A program made the translations under genes and the position numbers. The notes under the pieces were generated by a model. The model was given only the letters and a program-made list of their open reading frames with translations, was not told the origin of the DNA and searched no databases. Shown piece by piece: positions 1 to 6,580 of a stretch of 7,956 bases of DNA. The stretch spans positions 1-7,956 of the forward strand of contig JAUVRS010000105.1 of assembly GCA_030597505.1 (NCBI GenBank), written 5' to 3'. Positions within the stretch are counted from its first letter, which is position 1. Every line of letters starts with the position of its first letter. This DNA is from Desulfobacteraceae bacterium. GTDB taxonomy: Bacteria > Desulfobacterota > DSM-4660 > Desulfatiglandales > Desulfatiglandaceae.

Positions 1-11
1 AACTACAAAAT

Positions 12-2396
12 ATGACAGCCAATAACAGGGAGATGCTGCAACAGGTTACGTCGCTCAGCAAAGAACTATACGCTATTACCGCAATATCCACCAAAATAAA
101 CCAGTCATTGGAATTCGACAAATCCCTGCGCAAATCCATGACCAAGGTCAGGGAGGTATTCAAGGCCTCGAGTATTGTCGTCTATGTTAAGGACTCAAGA
201 ACCTCCAAATTAGAATTATCCGCCATGGATGTCATGGACAATTCCTTTGACCCCAGTTTCCTAAAAAGATTCCTGAAGAAGTTCGAGAAAGACCTTCTGC
301 ATGATATCATTACCCTTGGCAAGCCGTTGGTAAAGGATCTGAGGCCGGTTTTCAAAGAGACAAACTCCGAAAAAATGGATGAAGGAGGGATCAGGACATT
401 GATTGGTGTTCCGGCAAATTCAAAGGAAGCCAACATTGGGGTATTGCTCCTCCTATACAAGTCATCAGAGAGCTTTAGCCAAAGTAGTCTCAGACTGCTG
501 TCCGGGATGGCTAACATAATGGGTATGGCCGTCGAAAATATGAACCTCTATCGCCAGACCGAGCAGAAAAAAAGGGAGGCCGCATTTCTGGTCAGCTCCA
601 TTAAAAGATTTCACAAAAAACTCGATTTGAAAAAGACTTTAAAATCAGTGGCTGAGGAAGGGGCCAAGCTTACTGGGGAACAATGCGAGGTCTATCTGTT
701 TTCCACAACAAAAGTCCCTATGACTCAAGCCACATATCAGATAAATGGGGACAGGAGACGTTTAAAATCAAGGACCTTCAAAGAGATCCATCCAAAGGAG
801 TTAAAAGATCTATATGAATTTATGGTATCCCAAAACAAATCGGTTTTAATCAGGAGTATTAATCACACGAGGAAAATCGGACAAGATATCAAGGCCTATC
901 TTCAAAAGAGAAACCTCCATTTCTTAATGGCTGTTCCTTTAAAGCTGAGAGGGGAAACGCTGGGTCTACTCCTCCTGGGAAAGGAGAAAGGGAAAAGGCC
1001 CTTTGATCGGAACGATCTCTCGGTTACCGAGGCCTTGGGGAGTGCGGCCTCGGTTGCCATTCAAAACGCTCGTGCTTACACATCCAGTGTCGAGATGAGT
1101 GATTTTCTGGAAAAAAAGATCACAGAAAAGACCAGTCAGATTGAACAAATACAAGAAAGGCAGAGAATTCGGGTGGAACACAGGAAGGATATTATTTTTC
1201 GGGTCAACCGGAGAAACCGGCTTGTCTTCGTTAACAAGGCCATGGAGACACTGACCGGATATTCCAGGGAGACCTTTTATCGTGGCGACATCCTGGCCAA
1301 TGAAATAGTGGCTGAGGAAGACCGGGATCGGGTGCGGACAGCCTTTAAGAAGATACTGAATAGCGAATTGCCATTGATAAAGGACCTCGAGTATCGGCAA
1401 CTCACCCAGGGACATGAAAACCGTATTATCTCTCTGACCATTTACCCAGAGAGGAGTTCTACCAACCGAATTGTTGGGGTTGAGGGAGTGGGGAGAGATA
1501 TTACCGAAGAAAAAAGGCTGGAGGCAGAACTGACAAAAGCCAAAGATTTAGCTCTATTAGGAGAATTCTCCGGCGATATTGCCCATCAAATTCGAAACCC
1601 CTTGAGCAATATTCTTATGGGAGCCAAGCGTTTAGAGAAGGCCTTAAAACTGGACGTCCAGGTCCAGAAGACAGCGGATCAGTCACGCAAGGAGACTCTC
1701 TTTTTGAAAGGGGGCCGAGAGAACTTGGCAGCAATCTTCGGGGACCTCTCAAATGGAATCAGCAATCTGAATCAAATTGTCACGGGGTTGCTGCAATATA
1801 CCAAGACCATGAAGCCCACAAGATCCTTCCAGCGAATAGACGTCATATTGAGGGAAACCCCGAAGATGTTCCAAGAATTGATTGAGAAAAACCGCATAAG
1901 GGTGGAAGAGGACTTTGACCCAAAACTTCCACCTCTCCAGGTGGATGCCCTATTGATAGGCCAGGTATTTCAAAACGTCATCCATAATTCCTTGGAAGCA
2001 ATGACGGATGGTGGGCGCCTTTTACTCAGCACTGGTTTTTCTTCCAATAGATTGGGACATGTGTTTATCTCAATCAGTGATTCCGGTGTCGGCGTCAATC
2101 CTTCTGAGACAGAAAATGTCTTCCGTCCGTTTTATTCGACGAAAGGTTCCGGCGCCGGACTCGGTTTGTCTTTGGCCCACCGGATTGTGGAGGCCCATAA
2201 TGGTGTAATGTGGGTATGTAATAACCCATGCCCCCATCTTGCCCCAAGGCCTTCCGGGGACATTGACGGGGATTGCAATCCTCAAGCAAAGGGAACCACT
2301 ATGCACATCCTGCTGCCCCTGGATGGAACAACAGATGAAAAAACAGAAAAAGTAGCGAGAGGTGATAGAAATGAGCCATCAAATACTCGTCGTTGA
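12..2396 (+). CDS. Soluble GAF-GAF-PAS sensor histidine kinase
   Basis: This is a cytoplasmic sensor kinase of 794 residues with no visible membrane segment or signal peptide. Domains in order are a GAF-like domain (about 19-182), a second GAF-like domain (about 190-357), a linker likely to be coiled coil (about 360-390), a PAS domain (about 390-500, ending in the typical GVGRDITE), a HisKA dimerisation domain and a HATPase domain. The H-box reads AHQIRNPL with phospho-acceptor His525. The N-box Asn659, G1 Asp690 and glycine-rich G2 (712-720) are all present, so it should be active. About 30 extra residues (541-570) follow the H-box, and a Cys-containing insert (736-755) lies near the C-terminus. 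The gene overlaps the response regulator by 26 bases, so the two are a cognate pair. The reading frame stays open to the window edge and no ribosome site is visible before position 12, so the true start may lie upstream. The ligand is unknown. Confidence 0.93.
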   Translation: MTANNREMLQQVTSLSKELYAITAISTKINQSLEFDKSLRKSMTKVREVFKASSIVVYVKDSRTSKLELSAMDVMDNSFDPSFLKRFLKKFEKDLLHDIITLGKPLVKDLRPVFKETNSEKMDEGGIRTLIGVPANSKEANIGVLLLLYKSSESFSQSSLRLLSGMANIMGMAVENMNLYRQTEQKKREAAFLVSSIKRFHKKLDLKKTLKSVAEEGAKLTGEQCEVYLFSTTKVPMTQATYQINGDRRRLKSRTFKEIHPKELKDLYEFMVSQNKSVLIRSINHTRKIGQDIKAYLQKRNLHFLMAVPLKLRGETLGLLLLGKEKGKRPFDRNDLSVTEALGSAASVAIQNARAYTSSVEMSDFLEKKITEKTSQIEQIQERQRIRVEHRKDIIFRVNRRNRLVFVNKAMETLTGYSRETFYRGDILANEIVAEEDRDRVRTAFKKILNSELPLIKDLEYRQLTQGHENRIISLTIYPERSSTNRIVGVEGVGRDITEEKRLEAELTKAKDLALLGEFSGDIAHQIRNPLSNILMGAKRLEKALKLDVQVQKTADQSRKETLFLKGGRENLAAIFGDLSNGISNLNQIVTGLLQYTKTMKPTRSFQRIDVILRETPKMFQELIEKNRIRVEEDFDPKLPPLQVDALLIGQVFQNVIHNSLEAMTDGGRLLLSTGFSSNRLGHVFISISDSGVGVNPSETENVFRPFYSTKGSGAGLGLSLAHRIVEAHNGVMWVCNNPCPHLAPRPSGDIDGDCNPQAKGTTMHILLPLDGTTDEKTEKVARGDRNEPSNTRR

Positions 2397-3798
2397 TGAC
2401 CAGGTTTCGATTTGTCAGCATATCCAGGCCATATTGGAAAGTGAGGACTACCACGTAGGCATTGCCCACAGAGGCGACCAGGCCCTGATCAAACTATCGT
2501 CTCAATCCTTTGACATCTTGTTAGCCGATATGAAGATGCCTGGGATGGACGGATTGGAGCTTTTCAAAAGAGCGCGCAAGATAGCCCCGAACATCTCAGG
2601 CATTATCATGACCGCTTATGGCTCCATCTCCTCGGCAGTCGAGTCCATCAAACAAGGAGCAAGCGACTATTTAGAGAAACCATTCGAACCGGAATCCCTG
2701 CTTTTGCTCATAGAAAAGACTCTCAAAGAAAGAGAGATTTTGCAAGAACTCAGGGATCTGAGAAGAGAAGTGAATCGAAAATATTCCTTTGGAAACCTTA
2801 TCGGCAAAAGTCACAGGATGCAGGCTATTTATGACCTGATCAAGAAGGTTTCTGCCACCAATGCCCGGGTTTTTATCACCGGCGAAACAGGGGTTGGTAA
2901 GGAGTTGGTGGCCAAGGCGATCCACTTCAATAGTCACAGAAAAAATAAGCCGTTTGTCAGCATAAACTGCGGGGCTTTGGCAGAAACCTTGTTAGAGACG
3001 GAGCTGTTTGGTCACGAAAAGGGGGCCTTTACCGGCGCCATCCGCAGGAAGGAGGGCAAGTTCGAATATGCGCGAAAAGGAACCATGTTTTTGGATGAAG
3101 TGGGAGACATATCCTCTAATATGCAGGTTAAACTCCTCAGAGTCCTCCAGGAAAAAAAGCTGGAGAGGGTCGGAGGGAATCAGCCCATTGATGTGGATGT
3201 GAGGCTGATCTCAGCCACCAATCGCGATATAAAGGAAAAAATCGCAAGTGGCGATTTTCGAATAGAGCTTTTCTATCGCCTTAATGTGGTTCCAATTCAT
3301 ATCCCCCCTTTGCGGGAAAGGATCGAGGACATCCCTCTTCTGGTAAAACACTTTATCCGGTTTTTCAATAAGAACCTGAACAAAAATATCAGGCACATTT
3401 CGGTGCGGGCCATGGACCAATTGATGCAGCATTCCTGGCCTGGAAACGTGAGGGAGCTTGAAAACGTCTTGGAGAGGGCCTTTGTTACCACGGACGGTGA
3501 TACCATTGATGCCGTTATTTTTTCTCTGGACAACCAGGGTACGGAGATGGGGGACTCATTGCTCAATATCAATATTGATATCCCTTTTTTAACGGCTCGG
3601 TCTATTGTCGTCAACCGATTTGAGAAGGCATACCTTTTTGAAGCCCTGAAGCGGTATAATGGAAATGTATCGAAAGCTGCAAAAGGGACAGGAGTCAACC
3701 CCCGAACCTTCTGGCGCAAGATCAACTATTACGGGCTGGACTACGCCAGACTCAGGTCAAAAGTCAATTCGGAACCACATGTCAGAGTGCGACATTGA
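2371..3798 (+). CDS. NtrC-family sigma-54-dependent response regulator
   Basis: This is a transcription activator of 475 residues that drives sigma-54 RNA polymerase once phosphorylated by the overlapping kinase. The receiver domain (about 1-120) has the acidic pair Asp9/Asp10, phospho-acceptor Asp53, Thr81 and Lys103. The AAA+ domain (about 142-370) has Walker A GETGVGKE (171-178), the sigma-54 contact loop GAFTGA (218-223) and Walker B with Asp242-Glu243. A Fis-type helix-turn-helix lies at about 430-455. Every catalytic element is intact and the length is normal for the family. ATG at 2371 is chosen because GAGAGGTG sits about 6 bases before it; an in-frame GTG at 2362 would add three residues. 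A matching sigma-54 promoter lies about 180 bases downstream of the stop, so the downstream methyltransferase operon is the obvious target. That link is an inference from position. Confidence 0.96.
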   Translation: MSHQILVVDDQVSICQHIQAILESEDYHVGIAHRGDQALIKLSSQSFDILLADMKMPGMDGLELFKRARKIAPNISGIIMTAYGSISSAVESIKQGASDYLEKPFEPESLLLLIEKTLKEREILQELRDLRREVNRKYSFGNLIGKSHRMQAIYDLIKKVSATNARVFITGETGVGKELVAKAIHFNSHRKNKPFVSINCGALAETLLETELFGHEKGAFTGAIRRKEGKFEYARKGTMFLDEVGDISSNMQVKLLRVLQEKKLERVGGNQPIDVDVRLISATNRDIKEKIASGDFRIELFYRLNVVPIHIPPLRERIEDIPLLVKHFIRFFNKNLNKNIRHISVRAMDQLMQHSWPGNVRELENVLERAFVTTDGDTIDAVIFSLDNQGTEMGDSLLNINIDIPFLTARSIVVNRFEKAYLFEALKRYNGNVSKAAKGTGVNPRTFWRKINYYGLDYARLRSKVNSEPHVRVRH

Positions 3799-3940
3799 TG
3801 TCATACAGATAACTATATGAAATAACAGGTAATATCAAAACAAGCCTACTTTCCTTTGAATTTTAACGACTTTGATGACATAACTCTAACGTGCAGTTTG
3901 CTTCAAGACACTTCTCCTAAAGCCGCGCTCTACCTGACAT
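3779..3940. promoter_or_regulatory. Candidate enhancer: cluster of ATGTC/GACAT half-sites
   Basis: Five copies of the 5-mer ATGTC or its complement GACAT lie within 162 bases: 3779-3783, 3791-3795, 3798-3802, 3877-3881 and 3936-3940. The first two form an inverted repeat with a 7-base spacer. The second and third form GACAT-TG-ATGTC, which straddles the regulator's stop codon. A 16-base near-direct repeat (3790-3805 and 3867-3882, two mismatches) covers part of the cluster. The sites lie roughly 70 to 220 bases before the predicted sigma-54 transcription start, which is where NtrC-type activators normally bind. That the neighbouring regulator binds here is an inference. Confidence 0.4.
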
Positions 3941-3980
3941 TTTTTCAATTTTAGCGGTCAGATTGGATGCTACAGTTGCC

Positions 3981-3996
3981 TGGCATCGAAATTGCA
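3981..3996 (+). promoter_or_regulatory. Sigma-54 (-24/-12) promoter
   Basis: The sequence TGGCAT, five bases, then TTGCA matches the sigma-54 consensus TGGCAC-N5-TTGCW at all but one defined position, with the correct GG-to-GC spacing. Transcription would start near 4007, about 100 bases before the B12 riboswitch aptamer and about 700 bases before the first methyltransferase gene. A sigma-54 activator is encoded immediately upstream, which strongly supports the call. No experimental start site is available. Confidence 0.8.
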
Positions 3997-4107
3997 ATTA
4001 TACTTTTGTTTGAAGAACTCATGACTCGTAACGTAAGGAGGTGACAGGACCGAAAAATCATTAAAAGATGTAATCCCGAAAGTGGGAGGAATCATTAAAA
4101 TTATGTG

Positions 4108-4321
4108 ACCTCTCAAGGTAGGGAAGATGGTGAAAAACCATCGCTGCCCCGCAACTGTGAGCGGCAACCTTATCCTTTTTCTCCGAGTCATTCAAAAAGG
4201 AAAGGGCTCTTTGGAGCCATCCATTTTTATTTGTTCCTAAGAGCGAAATCTGCAACGAGCCACTGTCAGGCACTTAGTGCTGAGCGCATGATGGGAAGCC
4301 GCAAGTCAGGATCACCTGCCC
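4108..4321 (+). ncRNA. Cobalamin (B12) riboswitch aptamer
   Basis: The conserved core of the cobalamin riboswitch family is readable. It includes AGGGAA at 4120-4125, a stem-loop of the GGTGAAAAACC type at about 4128-4140, and the CCCGCAACTGTGA element at 4148-4160 closed by GCTGC/GCGGC pairing. A variable peripheral part follows, with a GGCTC-tttg-GAGCC hairpin at 4205-4218 and a CCTTTTT/AAAAAGG stem. The aptamer ends with the B12-box GCCGCAAGTCAGGATCACC (about 4298-4316). GGTAGG (4117-4122) can pair with CCTGCC (4315-4320) to close it. It lies on the same strand as the methyltransferase operon and between its sigma-54 promoter and first gene, so it should sense a corrinoid in the leader RNA. 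The exact ends and the direction of control (off or on) cannot be told from sequence. Confidence 0.93.
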
Positions 4322-4713
4322 AATAAGGATATAGCTCTTTCGAGGGTGAAGGCTGTGTCCCCCCATTTGAGGATTTTTTAATACCTCAATCCCTGATGTT
4401 CGATTCCACGCTTTGTCGTAAGCTATAGCTTTTATATTGCAGCGGACCATTTGTTTTGTTCGTTTTGTCTTTTACTTAGCAGAGCTTCTGTTTAATGGAG
4501 GAGACGTTTCGTGTGCGATAAATCTACGTTCTTGCGAACCAATTCTGCTGGCAGCATGAGGTGGACATTCAGAAAGAAGGCGCCTCAGGCGGCTATAGGG
4601 AAATTGGGTGTGTTCCAATTGTTATTCAACCTCTCAGTTGCGCATTTTTTCCACTATTCATACCTATCTGACAATATTCCAAACATCAAATTTATACCAA
4701 AGGAGGAGCTATA
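4322..4713 (+). promoter_or_regulatory. Long leader / riboswitch expression region, with a possible small ORF
   Basis: These 392 bases separate the aptamer from the first methyltransferase gene. They contain a TTGAGG/CCTCAA inverted repeat (4367-4372 with 4384-4389) around a T-rich loop, a 12-base palindrome AAGCTATAGCTT (4420-4431), and TATAGCT (4330-4336), which can pair with AGCTATA (4421-4427). No classical GC-rich terminator with a T-run is evident. A 67-codon ORF (4511-4714, GTG start) has GGAGGAG at 4497-4503 and its TAA overlaps the next ATG (TAATG). The peptide resembles no family I know, so it could be a leader peptide or chance. The first structural gene has its own strong AAAGGAGGAG ribosome site at 4699-4708, which is a plausible target for translational control. 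Confidence 0.45.
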
Positions 4714-5727
4714 ATGAACTCTAAAGAGCGAGTGATGGCTGTCTTGAATCATCAAAGCCCGGACAGGATGCCCTGTTTCGGGGCTAATTCCACGCCAACC
4801 TACGATCAGATGGAGCAGGTACAGGCCTTTTGGCCGGAAGGCCATCTAAAGGGGGAGACAATGGCAAAACAGGCCCTGGCTGCTTATACAGTGCTCGGTT
4901 TTGATGCGGTCAGGGTGCCATTTTGCCAGACATTCGAGGCGGTCGCCCTCGGGTGTACATATAAACCGGCAAAAGCCGTTGAAGGTGGAGAAGGCATCCC
5001 GGGGATCGAACATCCGCCCCCTTACAAACTGGACGACACCCCTGTGTTTCCGGATGACTTTCTCTCCAGGGGCTCGATACCGGAGTTGCTCAAAGCGGTG
5101 AAAATTCTCAAAAAAGAGGTGGGCGACGAGGTACCCATTGTGGCAGGGATCATAGGGCCTTTTACCATTGCGGGATCCCTTTTGGATGCTGTTCCCATTC
5201 TCAAGGCCACCTTCAAGGCGCCTGACAAGATCCGGCCCTTTCTTGAGGTGGCAGAGAAGGCCGGGACGGCACTGGCCAAGGCGCTCATAGATGCCGGCGC
5301 CGATATTATCTCTTGTGAAGACATGACTGCGTCGCCAGAACTCATTGCCCCGAAGACGTACAGAGACATCGAGCTGGAATATCAAAAAAGACAATTTGAC
5401 GCCATCCCCGTCCCCAAGATTTTGCATATTTGTGGGAATGTGGACTCTATTGTGGAATGGATGGGTCAGACCGGGGCAGAGATACTGAGTTTAGAACCAA
5501 AAGCCGATGCCAGACTTGCACGCCAAAAGTGCGGAACCCAAATTATCTTGATGGGTGGAGTAGATACTGCTACGACCCTCTTTATGAAAGATGCAGATAC
5601 GGTCAAAGAGGGTTGCGAGGAGTCTATTGCTGATGGCATCCAGATCCTGGCCCCGGGCTGTGCGGTTGCGCCTGGCACGCCCACGGAAAACCTCTTGGCC
5701 ATGGTGGACGTGGCCAAGGCCCATTAG
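4714..5727 (+). CDS. mtaA: MtaA/MtbA-type methylcorrinoid methyltransferase (uroporphyrinogen decarboxylase superfamily)
   Basis: This 337-residue protein fits the zinc-dependent methylcobamide:coenzyme M methyltransferases (MtaA/MtbA), which share the uroporphyrinogen decarboxylase fold. The family's His-X-Cys...Cys zinc site is visible as His238, Cys240 (in LHICGN) and Cys316 (in LAPGC). The family-like N-terminus (ERVMAVLNHQSPDRMP), VPIVAGIIGPFTIA and the C-terminal APGCAVAPGTPTENL also resemble MtaA. It should take the methyl group from the corrinoid protein encoded next. In methanogens the acceptor is coenzyme M; in a bacterium a tetrahydrofolate-type acceptor is more likely, but this is inferred. 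The start is clear from AAAGGAGGAG five bases before the ATG. It is the first clear gene after the B12 riboswitch and is followed by a 76-base gap. True uroporphyrinogen decarboxylase (HemE) is less likely because of the zinc motif and the MtaC neighbour. Confidence 0.88.
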   Translation: MNSKERVMAVLNHQSPDRMPCFGANSTPTYDQMEQVQAFWPEGHLKGETMAKQALAAYTVLGFDAVRVPFCQTFEAVALGCTYKPAKAVEGGEGIPGIEHPPPYKLDDTPVFPDDFLSRGSIPELLKAVKILKKEVGDEVPIVAGIIGPFTIAGSLLDAVPILKATFKAPDKIRPFLEVAEKAGTALAKALIDAGADIISCEDMTASPELIAPKTYRDIELEYQKRQFDAIPVPKILHICGNVDSIVEWMGQTGAEILSLEPKADARLARQKCGTQIILMGGVDTATTLFMKDADTVKEGCEESIADGIQILAPGCAVAPGTPTENLLAMVDVAKAH

Positions 5728-5803
5728 TTGTCTGAAGGATATTAGTGGCTTTTGCCGGAGCCGTTTTATATACCTTAAACAGAGGAAAAGGAAGGAGGAC
5801 GAA

Positions 5804-6550
5804 ATGAGATATTTAGATGATTTTTCTAACATTTTTAAACGTTACGACATTGATGGTGAGGTCACAGGGGAAGCCAGGGAGGTTTCTAAAGATGCGACCT
5901 TGCAGGAGATCGCCAAGTTCGTTGTGGAGGGGGATGATGAGGGGATCTTGCCGGCCGTCCAAAAGGCCCTGGGATCAAAATCGCCCATCGATATCATCAA
6001 CGATGCCTTGATCGCGGGTATGAACGAGGTAAGCCGTCTGTGGGATGAGGGGGTGTATTTCCTTCCTCAGGTCATCCTCTCCTCAGACGCCATGAATGTG
6101 GGAATCGCCAAGTGTGAGGCAAAAATGGGTAAAGCCATGGACAGAAAGTCCACGGTAGTCACCCATACGGCCGAAGGAGATATCCACGACATCGGACAGG
6201 TTATCGTCAATGCCCTGCTCAATGCCAATGGCTATGAGGTTGTGGACTTGGGCGCTGATGTTCCGGTTGAAAAGGTTGTGGCCGCGTGCAAGGAACATAA
6301 GCCCGTTATGGTCACAGGTACTGCCCTGATGACCACCACCATGACCGCCTTTCCAAAGATCGCCCATCAGCTCGAGGCGGCCGGTCTGGCTATCCCCTTT
6401 ATCTGCGGTGGGGGAGCGGTCTGCGAGGAGTATGTAACCGGTTATGACTTAGGGGTCTGGGGCAAAGAGGCAAGCCAGGCACCGGGAATGGCCGAGGACG
6501 CCACAGAGGGCGAGAGCTGGGAAGCCATGCGGGGCAAATGGAACGGATAA
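5804..6550 (+). CDS. mtaC: MtaC-type corrinoid protein (methanol-type methyl carrier)
   Basis: This 248-residue protein carries a cobamide and shuttles methyl groups between a substrate-specific methyltransferase and MtaA. The N-terminal helical methionine-synthase-type cap domain (about 25-110) contains DEGVYFLPQVILSSDAMN. The C-terminal Rossmann B12-binding domain (about 115-235) has the cobalt-ligand motif Asp126-x-His128-x-x-Gly131. It also has VTGTALMTTTMTAF and PFICGGGAV, which resemble the methanol protein MtaC more closely than the methylamine proteins (MtmC, MtbC, MttC). ATG 5804 is chosen because AAGGAGGAC precedes it by a few bases and the family N-terminus begins here; the frame stays open to 5591 only as a shadow inside mtaA. 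The gene lies in one apparent operon with mtaA and the GTPase. The matching substrate methyltransferase (MtaB) is not in this window, so methanol as substrate is likely but not proven. Confidence 0.92.
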   Translation: MRYLDDFSNIFKRYDIDGEVTGEAREVSKDATLQEIAKFVVEGDDEGILPAVQKALGSKSPIDIINDALIAGMNEVSRLWDEGVYFLPQVILSSDAMNVGIAKCEAKMGKAMDRKSTVVTHTAEGDIHDIGQVIVNALLNANGYEVVDLGADVPVEKVVAACKEHKPVMVTGTALMTTTMTAFPKIAHQLEAAGLAIPFICGGGAVCEEYVTGYDLGVWGKEASQAPGMAEDATEGESWEAMRGKWNG

Positions 6551-6580
6551 CAAGAAAAAGATGAAGGATAGGTTAAGGGA

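Noticed and set aside
3919..3958. Possible terminator after the response regulator (CCGC/GCGG)
   Set aside because: The arms are four bases with a loop of nearly 30 and no T-run follows, so it is not a convincing terminator.
4056..4100. Direct repeat AATCATTAAAA (4056-4066 and 4090-4100)
   Set aside because: It is short and AT-rich and stands alone just before the riboswitch; there is no array, transposon or attachment-site context.
4105..4326. A 73-codon + strand frame across the B12 riboswitch
   Set aside because: It lies almost wholly within the conserved aptamer, its GTG start has no ribosome site, and the peptide looks like translated structured RNA.
4846..5427. 193-codon frame on the - strand inside mtaA
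   Set aside because: It is fully antisense to a well-supported gene and shows no family motif; typical shadow frame.
4714..5727. Uroporphyrinogen decarboxylase (HemE) for haem synthesis
   Set aside because: The His-X-Cys...Cys zinc site and the adjacent MtaC-type corrinoid protein point to a methyltransferase of the same fold.
5747..5768. Possible terminator between mtaA and mtaC (GGCT/AGCC stem followed by GTTTTATA)
   Set aside because: The stem is only four base pairs with a long loop and the T-run is short; the genes are more likely co-transcribed.
5591..5803. N-terminal extension of the corrinoid protein by 71 residues
   Set aside because: It overlaps mtaA out of frame, gives an Arg/Trp-rich shadow peptide, and the strong ribosome site and family N-terminus fit ATG 5804.
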